A DNA stretch of 64,000 nt. It comes from Balneolaceae bacterium. Lineage in GTDB: Bacteria > Bacteroidota > Rhodothermia > Balneolales > Balneolaceae. The stretch covers positions 62,001 to 126,000 of the forward strand of contig JAFIFB010000085.1 of NCBI GenBank assembly GCA_020832285.1, written 5' to 3'. Positions 53,762-62,427 of this stretch are shown here, one piece after another. Below the pieces are notes generated by a model that had not been told where the DNA came from, did not search any database, and saw only the letters and a program-made list of their open reading frames with translations. The position numbers and the translations under genes are program-made. Positions within the stretch are counted from its first letter, which is position 1, and every line of letters begins with the position of its first letter.

Positions 53762-54721
53762 TTAGTCTTCTATGGTTTCTTTTGTGATCAGTTTAATTTC
53801 AATAGTAATATCTTGGGGGATTTCTTCACCGTTTAATAATTTATATGCATATTCCACACCGGCACGGCCTATCTCGTACGGGTTTTGTGCAATTGTTGCA
53901 TTCATGGTTCCCCTCCGGACAGCTTCAACCGCTTCACTGTGAGCATCGAACCCTACTACAATGATATCATCATAACTTCTGCCGCTTGATGAAATCGCCT
54001 CTACAGCTCCGAGAGCCATCAGGTCATTGGCGGCAAAAACTGCCTGCACATCCGAATAAGACTGCAGAATATTTTCGAATACGTTATAGCCCAGGCTTCT
54101 TTCCCAGTTGGCTGTTTGCGAGGTTACTATCTCGATTCCCTCAAATTCAGATAGGGCATCTCTGAAACCGCTTTGGCGTGAATCTGCCGTTTCATGACCG
54201 GGAATGCCCTCCAGAATGGCTACTTTGCCAGAACCGTTCAGCTGTTCCGCCACATACCGGCCGGCGAGATATCCGCCTTCGTAATTATCTGAACCGATAA
54301 ATGTGGCCACCTCTGCATTGTCTCTTGCAAGCAAGTCCGGATCCACTCGTGTATCAAGATTGATAATCGGGATCCCCACACGGTTTGCCCTGGAAATGAC
54401 GGGTACTACTTCGCGCGAGCCACTGGGTGTTAGGAGAATGGCATCTACTCTGCGCTGGATCAGGTTTTCCACGATCTGAACCTGCTGTTCCACATCCACT
54501 TCACGTTCGGCGGCCTGAACAATGAGGTTGATTTCAAGTTCGCGGGCCATATCTTCCGCTCCTTCCTGCATATCATTAAAGAATGGATTGTTCAGTGTTT
54601 TCACCACAAGTGCTACTGTAGGCCTGCCGGGGAATTCTTCACTGTAGCAACCCCACATGGGCAAAATGAGACCCAGAATGATCACAAATGCTGTAATTTG
54701 ATAGATGTTTTTTGATTTCAT
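53762..54721 (-). CDS. Sugar (inositol) ABC transporter substrate-binding lipoprotein
   Basis: 319-residue RbsB-type binding protein with two Rossmann-like lobes (PTVALVVKTLNNPFFNDMQEGAEDMA, ILLTPSGSREVVPVISRANRVGIPIINLDTRV, GFDAHSEAVEAVRRGTMNATIAQNPYEIG). The signal ends at Cys25 (LPMWGC), so it is a lipoprotein rather than a free periplasmic protein. Ribose and inositol binding proteins share this fold; its place before iolG makes myo-inositol the likely ligand. It begins 6 bases after the permease stop. Confidence 0.9.
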   Translation of the reverse strand: MKSKNIYQITAFVIILGLILPMWGCYSEEFPGRPTVALVVKTLNNPFFNDMQEGAEDMARELEINLIVQAAEREVDVEQQVQIVENLIQRRVDAILLTPSGSREVVPVISRANRVGIPIINLDTRVDPDLLARDNAEVATFIGSDNYEGGYLAGRYVAEQLNGSGKVAILEGIPGHETADSRQSGFRDALSEFEGIEIVTSQTANWERSLGYNVFENILQSYSDVQAVFAANDLMALGAVEAISSSGRSYDDIIVVGFDAHSEAVEAVRRGTMNATIAQNPYEIGRAGVEYAYKLLNGEEIPQDITIEIKLITKETIED

Positions 54722-54727
54722 AATAAT

Positions 54728-55681
54728 TTATGCTTTCGATTTTTTAAGATTTGTATCAAGCAGAATAGCCCCGATTATTACCGAGCCAATCACAATCTGC
54801 TGTATAAATGAAGAAACTCCAAGTAAGTTCAGGCCGTTGCGCAGCACCCCGATAATCAACGCACCAATGAGCGTGCCTACCACCGTTCCCTTGCCGCCGA
54901 AAAGACTGGTGCCGCCGATTACTGTAGCGGCAATAGCGTCCAGTTCGTACATAATTCCGGCAATGGGCTGAGCCGAATTGAGCCTGGCGGTAAGCATTAC
55001 TGCGCCGAGGGCACTGAGCAGCCCTGCAATTCCGTAAATGATATTCAGGTAAAGTTTGATATTGATACCCGACAATTTGGCCGCCTCTACATTGCCTCCA
55101 ATCGCATATGTGTAACGCCCCATCTTGGTTCGAGTGAGCACAAAATGGGCGATGGCATACACTACAACCATAATGATGACCGGCACAGGAATGTGAAATA
55201 TTTCACCATTGGCCAGAAACCGGAAACTGTCGTCAAACCCCGAAATCGGGCGGCCATCGGTGTACCATAAACCGGCTCCGCGGGCAATGCTCATCATACC
55301 GAGAGTTGCAATAAAAGGGGGTATGTTACCATATGTAACCAACAGGCCGTTTACCAGGCCGCAGGAAAACCCAACGGCAAAGCCCACAAGAATTCCCACC
55401 GGAATGGGTAAACCTGCATGAAGCACACTGGCCATCACCACTCCCGAAAATGCCAGAACCGAACCGACGGATAGGTCAATGCCTGCGGTAATGATCACAA
55501 AGGTCATACCCACTGAAATCACAGCAATAATGGCCGACTGCTGTGCCACATTCAACAGGTTTGAAGTGGATAGAAAATGCGGAGACAGGATCGTAAAAAG
55601 CACACAGAGGGCAATCAGCCCAAAGAGTGTTCCAAACTGCCTCATTTGCATAAAATCGAGATCTTTAAACAGAGATTTCAT
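54728..55681 (-). CDS. ABC transporter permease, ribose/inositol type
   Basis: 317-residue RbsC-like permease with eight to ten membrane segments. VISVGMTFVIITAGIDLSVGSVLAFSGV (about 52-79) and IAATVIGGTSLFGGKGTVVGTLIGALIIGVLRNGLNLLG near the C-terminus are diagnostic of carbohydrate-uptake transporter family 2. It overlaps the ATPase gene upstream by 17 bases, so the two are translated together. It forms the inner-membrane channel of the putative inositol importer. Confidence 0.93.
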   Translation of the reverse strand: MKSLFKDLDFMQMRQFGTLFGLIALCVLFTILSPHFLSTSNLLNVAQQSAIIAVISVGMTFVIITAGIDLSVGSVLAFSGVVMASVLHAGLPIPVGILVGFAVGFSCGLVNGLLVTYGNIPPFIATLGMMSIARGAGLWYTDGRPISGFDDSFRFLANGEIFHIPVPVIIMVVVYAIAHFVLTRTKMGRYTYAIGGNVEAAKLSGINIKLYLNIIYGIAGLLSALGAVMLTARLNSAQPIAGIMYELDAIAATVIGGTSLFGGKGTVVGTLIGALIIGVLRNGLNLLGVSSFIQQIVIGSVIIGAILLDTNLKKSKA

Positions 55682-57176
55682 ACGGCTCCCCCAACGCGTA
55701 TTTCATGATTTGCTCCTGTGTTGCTTTTTCACCCGGAATTTCGGCTTCAATTCTGCCGTCTCGCATCACCAGTATCCGGTCACTCATACCGAGGATTTCC
55801 GGCATCTCCGAAGAGATCATAATGATGGCGATTCCATTTGCAGTTAATTCATTCATAAGATGGTAGATTTCCGTTTTAGCCCCTACATCAATCCCGCGGG
55901 TTGGTTCATCGAAAATGAATATTTTTGCATCAGAACAGAGCCATTTACTGAGCACCACTTTTTGCTGGTTTCCTCCACTAAGGTTCACACAAAGCTTGTT
56001 TCTTGTAGGAGTTTTAATTTTCAGTTTGTCGATATATTCATCAACCACTGCATTTTCTTTTTTAAAGTTGATAACACCTCTCCGGAGAAACTTCCTGATG
56101 TTTGGCATAGAAATGTTTTGTTTAACCGGTAAATCCAGTACAAGCCCTTCATGTTTTCGATCTTCCGTCACCAACCCGATTCCGGCATTTATCGCATCCC
56201 GGGGTGATTTTAGTTCCAGTTTTTTACCATTAATTAAAATGGTACCGCTTTTTATAGTTTCCGCTCCAAAAAGTGTTTTGGCAAGTCTCGTACGTCCGGC
56301 TCCCATCAGGCCGGCGATACCCAGTACTTCCCCTGTTCTTAATTCGAAGGAGATATCTTTCAGCCGCTGTTCCACATTCAGGTTTTCAACCTTCAGAACT
56401 ACATCACCGACTTTTGCTTTCTGTTTGGGGATGTGATCATCCAGCGATCGGTTCACCATCATCTTAACCATATCGTTACGTGTTATTTCTGATGCAGGCT
56501 TCGTGCCGATGTATTGTCCGTCACGAAGAACAGTCACTCTGTCTCCGATTTCGAAAATTTCCTGGAGACGGTGAGAAATGTAAATAATGGCTACACCCTG
56601 CTTTTTCAAGTCAAGAATGGTCTGAAAAAGCGATTCAATTTCGTTGTTTGAGAGAGAAGCGGTGGGTTCATCCATGATTAAGATCCGGGCATCCAGCGAA
56701 AGAGCCTTGGCCACCTCAACCATCTGCTGCATGGCTACACCCAGCGATTCCACTTTCTGTTTTGCACTGATCTTTACGTTGAGCCCGTCGAGAATCGCCT
56801 GTGCATCCCTGTAAAGCCTGGGCCAGTTGATAACTCCCGGAAGGATGGCCGGTTCGCGACCCATAAAAATATTTTCTGCAACCGACATGTATGGATTCAG
56901 GTTAAACTCCTGATAGATGATACCGATGCCCAGCCCCTGTGCATTTGCCGGGGTGCCAATCTCAGTTTTTTTCCCGTTGATGTAAATATCTCCGCTGTCT
57001 TTGGAATAGGCGCCGCTCAGAATTTTCATCAGGGTGGATTTTCCCGCACCGTTTTCTCCGAGAAGAACATGAACTTCCCCCGGTTTCAGATCGAAATCTA
57101 CATCATCCAGAGCCAGCACACCCGGAAACTGCTTCCGGATTTTTTTCATCTCCAAAATATAATCTGAATCGGGCAT
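55665..57176 (-). CDS. ABC transporter ATP-binding protein with two nucleotide-binding domains, ribose/inositol type
   Basis: 503 residues with two ABC domains. The first has Walker A GENGAGKSTLMKILSG, a signature region GVAMQQMVEVAKAL and Walker B RILIMDEPTASL. The second (about 256-500) has a degenerate Walker A (GLMGAGRTRLAKTLFG), signature LSGGNQQKVVLSKWL and Walker B KIFIFDEPTRGID. This RbsA-like asymmetry is normal for the family. It is the first gene of the minus-strand importer-iol operon and has a LacI-type operator 79 bases upstream of its start. Confidence 0.94.
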   Translation of the reverse strand: MPDSDYILEMKKIRKQFPGVLALDDVDFDLKPGEVHVLLGENGAGKSTLMKILSGAYSKDSGDIYINGKKTEIGTPANAQGLGIGIIYQEFNLNPYMSVAENIFMGREPAILPGVINWPRLYRDAQAILDGLNVKISAKQKVESLGVAMQQMVEVAKALSLDARILIMDEPTASLSNNEIESLFQTILDLKKQGVAIIYISHRLQEIFEIGDRVTVLRDGQYIGTKPASEITRNDMVKMMVNRSLDDHIPKQKAKVGDVVLKVENLNVEQRLKDISFELRTGEVLGIAGLMGAGRTRLAKTLFGAETIKSGTILINGKKLELKSPRDAINAGIGLVTEDRKHEGLVLDLPVKQNISMPNIRKFLRRGVINFKKENAVVDEYIDKLKIKTPTRNKLCVNLSGGNQQKVVLSKWLCSDAKIFIFDEPTRGIDVGAKTEIYHLMNELTANGIAIIMISSEMPEILGMSDRILVMRDGRIEAEIPGEKATQEQIMKYALGEPYEISV

Positions 57177-57254
57177 AGCTCTTTAGTGATCAAATAAAAG
57201 GTAGTATCGATTGTTAGCCTTGAAGCAATTGTCTTGCAGGCAGTCTGCGCATTA

Positions 57255-57270
57255 ATGGAAACGTTTTCAT
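57255..57270. promoter_or_regulatory. LacI-type operator O3, before the importer-iol operon
   Basis: ATGGAAACGTTTTCAT is a 16-base palindrome with a single mismatch and matches the iolE operator in 15 of 16 positions. It lies 79 bases upstream of the ABC ATPase start and 134 bases from the 3' end of the phospholipase gene. Confidence 0.75.
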
Positions 57271-57403
57271 GAAACTATAATTAACTCATTCGCCATTGTC
57301 AAGCCTGTTTCGTTTAAGTTGTTACATCTTTCCGTAAAACAGGTTTTGAATCAGAAATTGGAGAAATAATCGGTTTCAGGCAAGATGCGGCGTCTTTTTG
57401 GTT

Positions 57404-58582
57404 CTATTCCGTAATCAAATGGTTTTCACAGCCCGGTGGTGCGCTTACCGGATTACATCGTGCAGGGCCTTCTGCCCCTGGCAACGCTACAATATAACCT
57501 GTCCCAAACGGGCTGGGCTCCGGGTAATCGGTACTGATATACTGAGCACCGCTATTAAGGGCGTTTTCACGGCGGGTGGTATCACCCGATATGGCTTCCT
57601 GCGCGGGAATGTCGGACCGGGTGCGGATCAGGTAACCTGCCTGAACCCGTTCATGAATCAATTCATACCCTTCGAGAGCGTTGTTCATTTTGATAAATCC
57701 TGCCGAGGGCTCGCCCGGTTCCGAGCTGGTAAACATCACCCTGTTTTCGAGAATTTCAGAACGCGAGAGATAGGCATCCCTGTGAGAGCCTTCATTATCG
57801 AGCATAAATAGAATACGGCCTCGGCTTTCGGCAAGTGTAGGCCATCCATCTGCGAGAATAGCTTCTTCAAGGGTTGTGTGGTTACCACGCACATCGTCGG
57901 GGGTGATCACGTGTCCCGGCTCAAAAACACTCCATATTTCATCATCAATGTCAAAAATGTTCCATTCATCCACACGAACAGCTTCCTGAAAAGTAAAATC
58001 TCCACGATCGTCGGGCGTGTTGTCTTTCACTTCGATTAAAATTGCGAGAGGAAGGTGGTCAGGATTGTTTAAAGACCATTGTCTGACTTCAAGGAGGCAG
58101 CTTTGCAGGGTCAGGCAGGTAGATCGATAATCGGTATCCTGCACATGCAATACTTTGTAACCGGGCTGATACATTTCATTGGGACGAATAAAGCGCTGGT
58201 CATCACTCTTAATCGCTCCCAGCGGTTCTGCAAATAGACCGCCATCTGGATCGGCAAAAATATCAAGTTCGATCTGACGGATCTGGAGTTCTGAAAACTG
58301 TTCGATCAATGGCCTGTGTTCATATAGAATACCGATCGCCCTACCCGGTGATTCTGCATTCATCAGCTTTGCAAGTTTTTCAGTGGGGGCCAGTTTATAG
58401 CTGTTATGTGTACCCAATACCTGAATTTGGTTCAGCCGGATGCAGTCATCAACGTTCTCTTCCGTAATTTCATCACAATCGTTTGCAGTTTTCTCAGATG
58501 AGGTAGTGTGAACATTCAGCCACAGTATGAAAAACGACATACAAAAACTGATCAGCAAATCTCTTTTTATGTGTATAAACAT
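57404..58582 (-). CDS. Secreted Ca2+-dependent phosphoinositide-specific phospholipase C (PI-PLC-C1-like)
   Basis: 392 residues. A signal peptide (about 1-28) exports it. The barrel shows the catalytic set of Ca2+-dependent (eukaryote-type and Streptomyces) PI-PLC: His59-Asn60 in VLGTHNSYK, Glu105 and Asp107 in RQIELDIFADPDGG, His146 in KVLHVQDTD, and Glu184 in LAILIEVKDN. These correspond in order to His311/Asn312, Glu341/Asp343, His356 and Glu390 of mammalian PLC-delta1, the acid-base pair and Ca2+ ligands. It should split phosphatidylinositol into diacylglycerol and inositol phosphate. Its location between a SusCD/lyase block and the inositol importer supports a nutritional role. Confidence 0.88.
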   Translation of the reverse strand: MFIHIKRDLLISFCMSFFILWLNVHTTSSEKTANDCDEITEENVDDCIRLNQIQVLGTHNSYKLAPTEKLAKLMNAESPGRAIGILYEHRPLIEQFSELQIRQIELDIFADPDGGLFAEPLGAIKSDDQRFIRPNEMYQPGYKVLHVQDTDYRSTCLTLQSCLLEVRQWSLNNPDHLPLAILIEVKDNTPDDRGDFTFQEAVRVDEWNIFDIDDEIWSVFEPGHVITPDDVRGNHTTLEEAILADGWPTLAESRGRILFMLDNEGSHRDAYLSRSEILENRVMFTSSEPGEPSAGFIKMNNALEGYELIHERVQAGYLIRTRSDIPAQEAISGDTTRRENALNSGAQYISTDYPEPSPFGTGYIVALPGAEGPARCNPVSAPPGCENHLITE

Positions 58583-58710
58583 GTAGAGTTTATTTTATGG
58601 TTTTAAAGAATCGTCAGGCTGTTCGAAACCTGTCGGGTTTTTCAGATTAAAGACTACTGAAAAAAAAATAACAATAAAAAGGTTGACAGATTTTTGAAGG
58701 CACTCTATGA

Positions 58711-60474
58711 TTACCCGATTTTTAATTGATGATGAAATGGGGTAAAACCGGTAAGATACACCCTGTATCCATCGGGCTGTATGCCACCGTTGTGAACGGT
58801 GTATTGTTCATTCGGCTGAGGCGGCCTTGTATGCTCTTTCAGGCCGGGGCCAAAATGGATGATATCGTTCCCAACCTGATATGACCCGTATCCATCCTTC
58901 AAAAAATAGGCATCCGGATCATTTTCTCCCGGAATAACACCAGTTAGTTCACCGCCTTTTCTGAAACATAATTCTACGGTTACAGGTACATTCTCAGTTT
59001 GATCCACAAGAAATTCCAGGTCAAAAGCTCCGTTTTCATCAATCTCTTTTATGACAACTTGCATTCGCAATACCATGTAATCTTTCGGGCGTTTTTCAAA
59101 TTCCATTTTACTGAAGAACCGTCCGTCGGGTGAAAGTTTGTATCTGCCGTCACGGTTTCTGTATTTGCCGGTAAGCGGCTGGTGATAGGCAACTTTACGT
59201 TCCTGTTTCAGGTGAAATGAATTATCAATAACTGTTAAACCATTACTTCTGAAATATCCTGTGGAAAAAAAAGCTGGTGACATCCGAACCGATTCAAGTA
59301 TGGCATCGCCTTTTCGAAATTTGAAAAATGTGGGATTGGTTGAAAGACCCGACCATGCACCATAGCCCAGATGCCAATCGGTCCCGCCAAAAACAGATGC
59401 TGTGGTTTCTTTTCTTCGTATTCGAATCAGGTCAGATCCCTTTAAATAATTGGAGTATCTATCAGGAAGCTTTTCAGGTTCAGGCAGAGGCTGGTTCAGT
59501 TCTTCATGCAGCAATAAATCGGGTAGTGCATCACTCAAATTAGAAATAAAATTCTCTTCGATATGTTTTGCAACTTCTGCAAAGTGCGGATTTTGGTCTA
59601 AGATTGCCATAAACCTGTAAGGGATGTAATAGCGGTGAATCATCACGTTACGGCCCGGGTCCTGATCTTGACGCCGCGATGCAACGGTTTCAACCTCACC
59701 ATTTCTTTCAATCAGATATAGAGTCATTTCCAGGTTTTTACGGATGTAATGAAGCAACTCCTCCCGTTTTAAAAGAATGGCTACATCTAAAAGCCCTTGA
59801 TTGTTTACAGCAGCATCATAATTCGGGCTTCGTTCGGGATGTTGTCCATCGGCATCCTGCCCGATTCCCTCGCCAAGCCAATCGTTTATTCTTTCGGGAT
59901 AGGCGGGATCGGGATAGAGTGTATGAACACCGGCAAGGGCTGCGCAAATTGCCCAGCGATGATTAGGCGTATGCACACCACCTTTAACCAGTGCATCAGA
60001 TGTATTAATAATAATGGTTTGCAGTAACTTTTGGAGGCTGTAGGTATGATCGGAGTTGTCATTTATCAGAAGTGCCTGTGCCCGCCATAACTGTTCTATC
60101 ATGAATGCGGAATCGGGCGGGGACTGAAGGTTGCCCGAATCGAACGTGCCATTTGGATATTGGTTTCGCAGCAGTACGGCGGCGATCTCTTCAAGGGGGC
60201 TAATCAGATTTTTATTCCTGAAATTATCCGACTCATTTGCGGAATGAGCAGCCGATAGAGCCAGTATAAAACCACTGAAAGAGCGGTTATGATTTCTTGC
60301 TTTAAGCTGTTCAAAATTATTCAACAGCTCCTGCACTCTCTGGTCGTTTACACGTGTAATAGAAGTGATGAGGTTTTGACTTTTTTGAGGCTTATGACCC
60401 ACAGAAGACTTGCCAAAGACCAGAACTCCCAAAGATGCACCGACTCCGCTTTTTAAAAATTCACTTCGTTTCAT
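58711..60474 (-). CDS. Secreted protein of unknown function resembling alpha/alpha-toroid polysaccharide lyases
   Basis: 587 residues. The N-terminus (MKRSEFLKSGVGASLGVLVFG) looks like an export signal of the Tat-like 'twin-basic' type, though it has KR instead of RR. About residues 45-320 are helical and have the segment HTPNHRWAICAALAGVHTLYPDP (Asn171-His172) and DADGQHPERSPNYDAAVNNQGLL (Asp209, Tyr219), an arrangement like catalytic Asn/His and Tyr residues of heparinase II/III- and alginate-lyase-like toroids. Residues about 340-587 are beta-rich, as in the sandwich domain of such lyases. No named family is certain. It lies between SusD and the phospholipase gene on the same strand. Confidence 0.65.
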   Translation of the reverse strand: MKRSEFLKSGVGASLGVLVFGKSSVGHKPQKSQNLITSITRVNDQRVQELLNNFEQLKARNHNRSFSGFILALSAAHSANESDNFRNKNLISPLEEIAAVLLRNQYPNGTFDSGNLQSPPDSAFMIEQLWRAQALLINDNSDHTYSLQKLLQTIIINTSDALVKGGVHTPNHRWAICAALAGVHTLYPDPAYPERINDWLGEGIGQDADGQHPERSPNYDAAVNNQGLLDVAILLKREELLHYIRKNLEMTLYLIERNGEVETVASRRQDQDPGRNVMIHRYYIPYRFMAILDQNPHFAEVAKHIEENFISNLSDALPDLLLHEELNQPLPEPEKLPDRYSNYLKGSDLIRIRRKETTASVFGGTDWHLGYGAWSGLSTNPTFFKFRKGDAILESVRMSPAFFSTGYFRSNGLTVIDNSFHLKQERKVAYHQPLTGKYRNRDGRYKLSPDGRFFSKMEFEKRPKDYMVLRMQVVIKEIDENGAFDLEFLVDQTENVPVTVELCFRKGGELTGVIPGENDPDAYFLKDGYGSYQVGNDIIHFGPGLKEHTRPPQPNEQYTVHNGGIQPDGYRVYLTGFTPFHHQLKIG

Positions 60475-60622
60475 GGAGATTCATGTTTATAAGCGTTTTT
60501 GTAATACAATATTCATGAAAATCTTTGAGTGTTACCTGCCTCTTTTTTTAAATTTATAAATCAGATAATCTGCTCATTTATCTAACCCGCATTTTTCAGA
60601 CAAATCATCAATCATGTGTATT

Positions 60623-60656
60623 AAAAAAGTCTCATCCCGAAAAGTCAGGGTGAGAC
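60623..60656 (-). terminator. Rho-independent terminator of the SusC/SusD transcript
   Basis: On the minus strand a stem (GTCTCACCC with GGGATGAGAC, one bulged base) is followed directly by TTTTTTAA, 83 bases after the SusD stop. A classic intrinsic terminator, so the downstream lyase-like gene may have its own promoter. Confidence 0.75.
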
Positions 60657-60678
60657 ATATAATCTGTAATGAGAGAAA

Positions 60679-60713
60679 CTGCCCCGGTCAAAGCCTTAAC
60701 TCGACCAGGGCAG
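60679..60713. repeat. Second hairpin downstream of SusD
   Basis: CTGCCCCGGTC (60679-60689) pairs with GACCAGGGCAG (60703-60713) with one mismatch, 26 bases after the SusD stop. It is followed on the minus strand by a T/C-rich stretch; together with the terminator at 60623 it forms a double stop. Confidence 0.5.
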
Positions 60714-60738
60714 CAGGTCTTATATTTTCAAAATTGAT

Positions 60739-62403
60739 TTAGTAACCAGGGTTTTGCTCAAGATAACCGGGCTCACCCTGAGCTGCATCAATAGCATTTT
60801 GCGGAATCGGGAAAACACGCTTTTGAACATCACTCACGGGTTTGTCTCTCCAGGTCCCTTCAGTATAGGTACCGAAACGGACCTGAATTGTTCGGGTCTG
60901 GTGTTCCTGATACATCTCAAAAATCCATTCACGCTGCAAGTCGCTCATTGTGCTCAATTCATTTGCAGATAACTGTCTGGAGCCACGTGCTGCCCGCACA
61001 GTGTTAATGTCATTCAGTGCCTCTCCCCAGTTACCAAGACGGGCATGGGCTTCGGCCCGAGACAGATACATTTCTCCAAGGCGGAACACAGGGATATTGA
61101 TAGAAGATTCACTTCCCTGGCGATATTTGTCATTATCCCATTTGATGGAACGGGCGCCAGCCAGGTGGCCACGGTCTGTTTCAAGACCCACTTCACGAGT
61201 ATAGATCATGGTTTGTCCGCTACGTGCGTTATCCACAAGTGGAAGAATCAACAAATTTCCATCTTCATCTTGCTGGTACACATTCGGCCCGCCGGTGTCC
61301 GGAACAATACCGTATTGCTGGCCAATCTGTACGCCACGATTCCAGCGGAATTCTTCAGCAGTAACAGAGCCTTCGTCCGGTATAAACCGATGGTAATAAC
61401 GCGGATCATCCCGTTCTCCTTCCCACATATCGTAAAATTCCTGGGTTAGTGCACCACCATCGGTACCTGTTTTACTGGTATGCCAGGGATTCCCATGCCG
61501 GTTTCTTGAGGAGTGAAAGTAAGACAAGCGGTGCCCGCCGCCTGTTTCGGGCTGCTGATTAAAGGCGAAGATAATCTCCGGATTTCCCTCATTCTCCTTC
61601 CCGAACAGGTAGAAATAGTTTTCATTTTCGAGCTGAAAATACCCGTCATTTATAAGCTGTGTAGCATTACTGATTACAGCCTGCAGAGTGGAAGGGTCGT
61701 GAGAAGGACTGGATGCGTACCGGTTATCATAGATGGCCCTGTTTAGCAGCAATCTTACTCTAAGTGCGATGGCGGCATCCCTGTTGAATCGTGTTTCATT
61801 CGCACTCGCTCGCGACAATTGTTCCTGAACGGCATCAAGTTCACCGAGAATGTAATCTACGGCTTCAGAATTTCTGTAAACAGTAGAAAGTGCAGGTGTA
61901 CCAATATCTTCCGGTCTTTTATCAAATACAACATTGTAAAGATCAAGTAACCAGTAGTTGTAGAGTGCTTTTAATGCCCTTGCTTCGGTAACGAGCCTCT
62001 GGTCGCCGCCAAGATTGGCAATAGTTTGTTCAGCAATAGCACCCCGGCCAACTCCCTGGGTTAAATTTTGCCACACACTGATAACGGTGGTATGCGTGGG
62101 TCCCCAGGAGTGCTGATGCATTTCTATGAACCGTCCGCCGTCGAACCAGTCGGTTCCTCCCCGGAAGGGTACAATCTGTTCTATGGATGAGACACCCTGA
62201 AGATTGTTGAACCAGTTATGTCTTTCCAGAGGTTCCAGCATTCGTTCATAAACAGGAGCCAGAATCTGTTCCGGAGCGTTTGGAGAATTCAGTGCTTCCT
62301 GTTGCAGGGCCGTATCTCGTACGGTTTCTCCAAGATCAGTACATGAGTACAGCAGAACTGCCATTAGGAGTAAACTTACTTTATTAAATAATAATTTTTT
62401 CAT
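60739..62403 (-). CDS. SusD/RagB-family outer-membrane nutrient-binding lipoprotein
   Basis: 554 residues. The lipoprotein signal ends at Cys21 (MAVLLYSC). SusD-like TPR helices and the conserved C-terminal RagB segment are visible: VPVFRLGEMYLSRAEAHARLGNWGEALNDINTVRAARG (written here as IPVFRLGEMYLSRAEAHARL), then LQREWIFEMYQEHQT, and ending in VFPIPQNAIDA. SusD covers its SusC partner and captures the oligosaccharide or other ligand at the cell surface. It starts 25 bases after the SusC stop. Confidence 0.94.
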   Translation of the reverse strand: MKKLLFNKVSLLLMAVLLYSCTDLGETVRDTALQQEALNSPNAPEQILAPVYERMLEPLERHNWFNNLQGVSSIEQIVPFRGGTDWFDGGRFIEMHQHSWGPTHTTVISVWQNLTQGVGRGAIAEQTIANLGGDQRLVTEARALKALYNYWLLDLYNVVFDKRPEDIGTPALSTVYRNSEAVDYILGELDAVQEQLSRASANETRFNRDAAIALRVRLLLNRAIYDNRYASSPSHDPSTLQAVISNATQLINDGYFQLENENYFYLFGKENEGNPEIIFAFNQQPETGGGHRLSYFHSSRNRHGNPWHTSKTGTDGGALTQEFYDMWEGERDDPRYYHRFIPDEGSVTAEEFRWNRGVQIGQQYGIVPDTGGPNVYQQDEDGNLLILPLVDNARSGQTMIYTREVGLETDRGHLAGARSIKWDNDKYRQGSESSINIPVFRLGEMYLSRAEAHARLGNWGEALNDINTVRAARGSRQLSANELSTMSDLQREWIFEMYQEHQTRTIQVRFGTYTEGTWRDKPVSDVQKRVFPIPQNAIDAAQGEPGYLEQNPGY

Positions 62404-62427
62404 GATTTCAACCTGAATTTAGGATGG

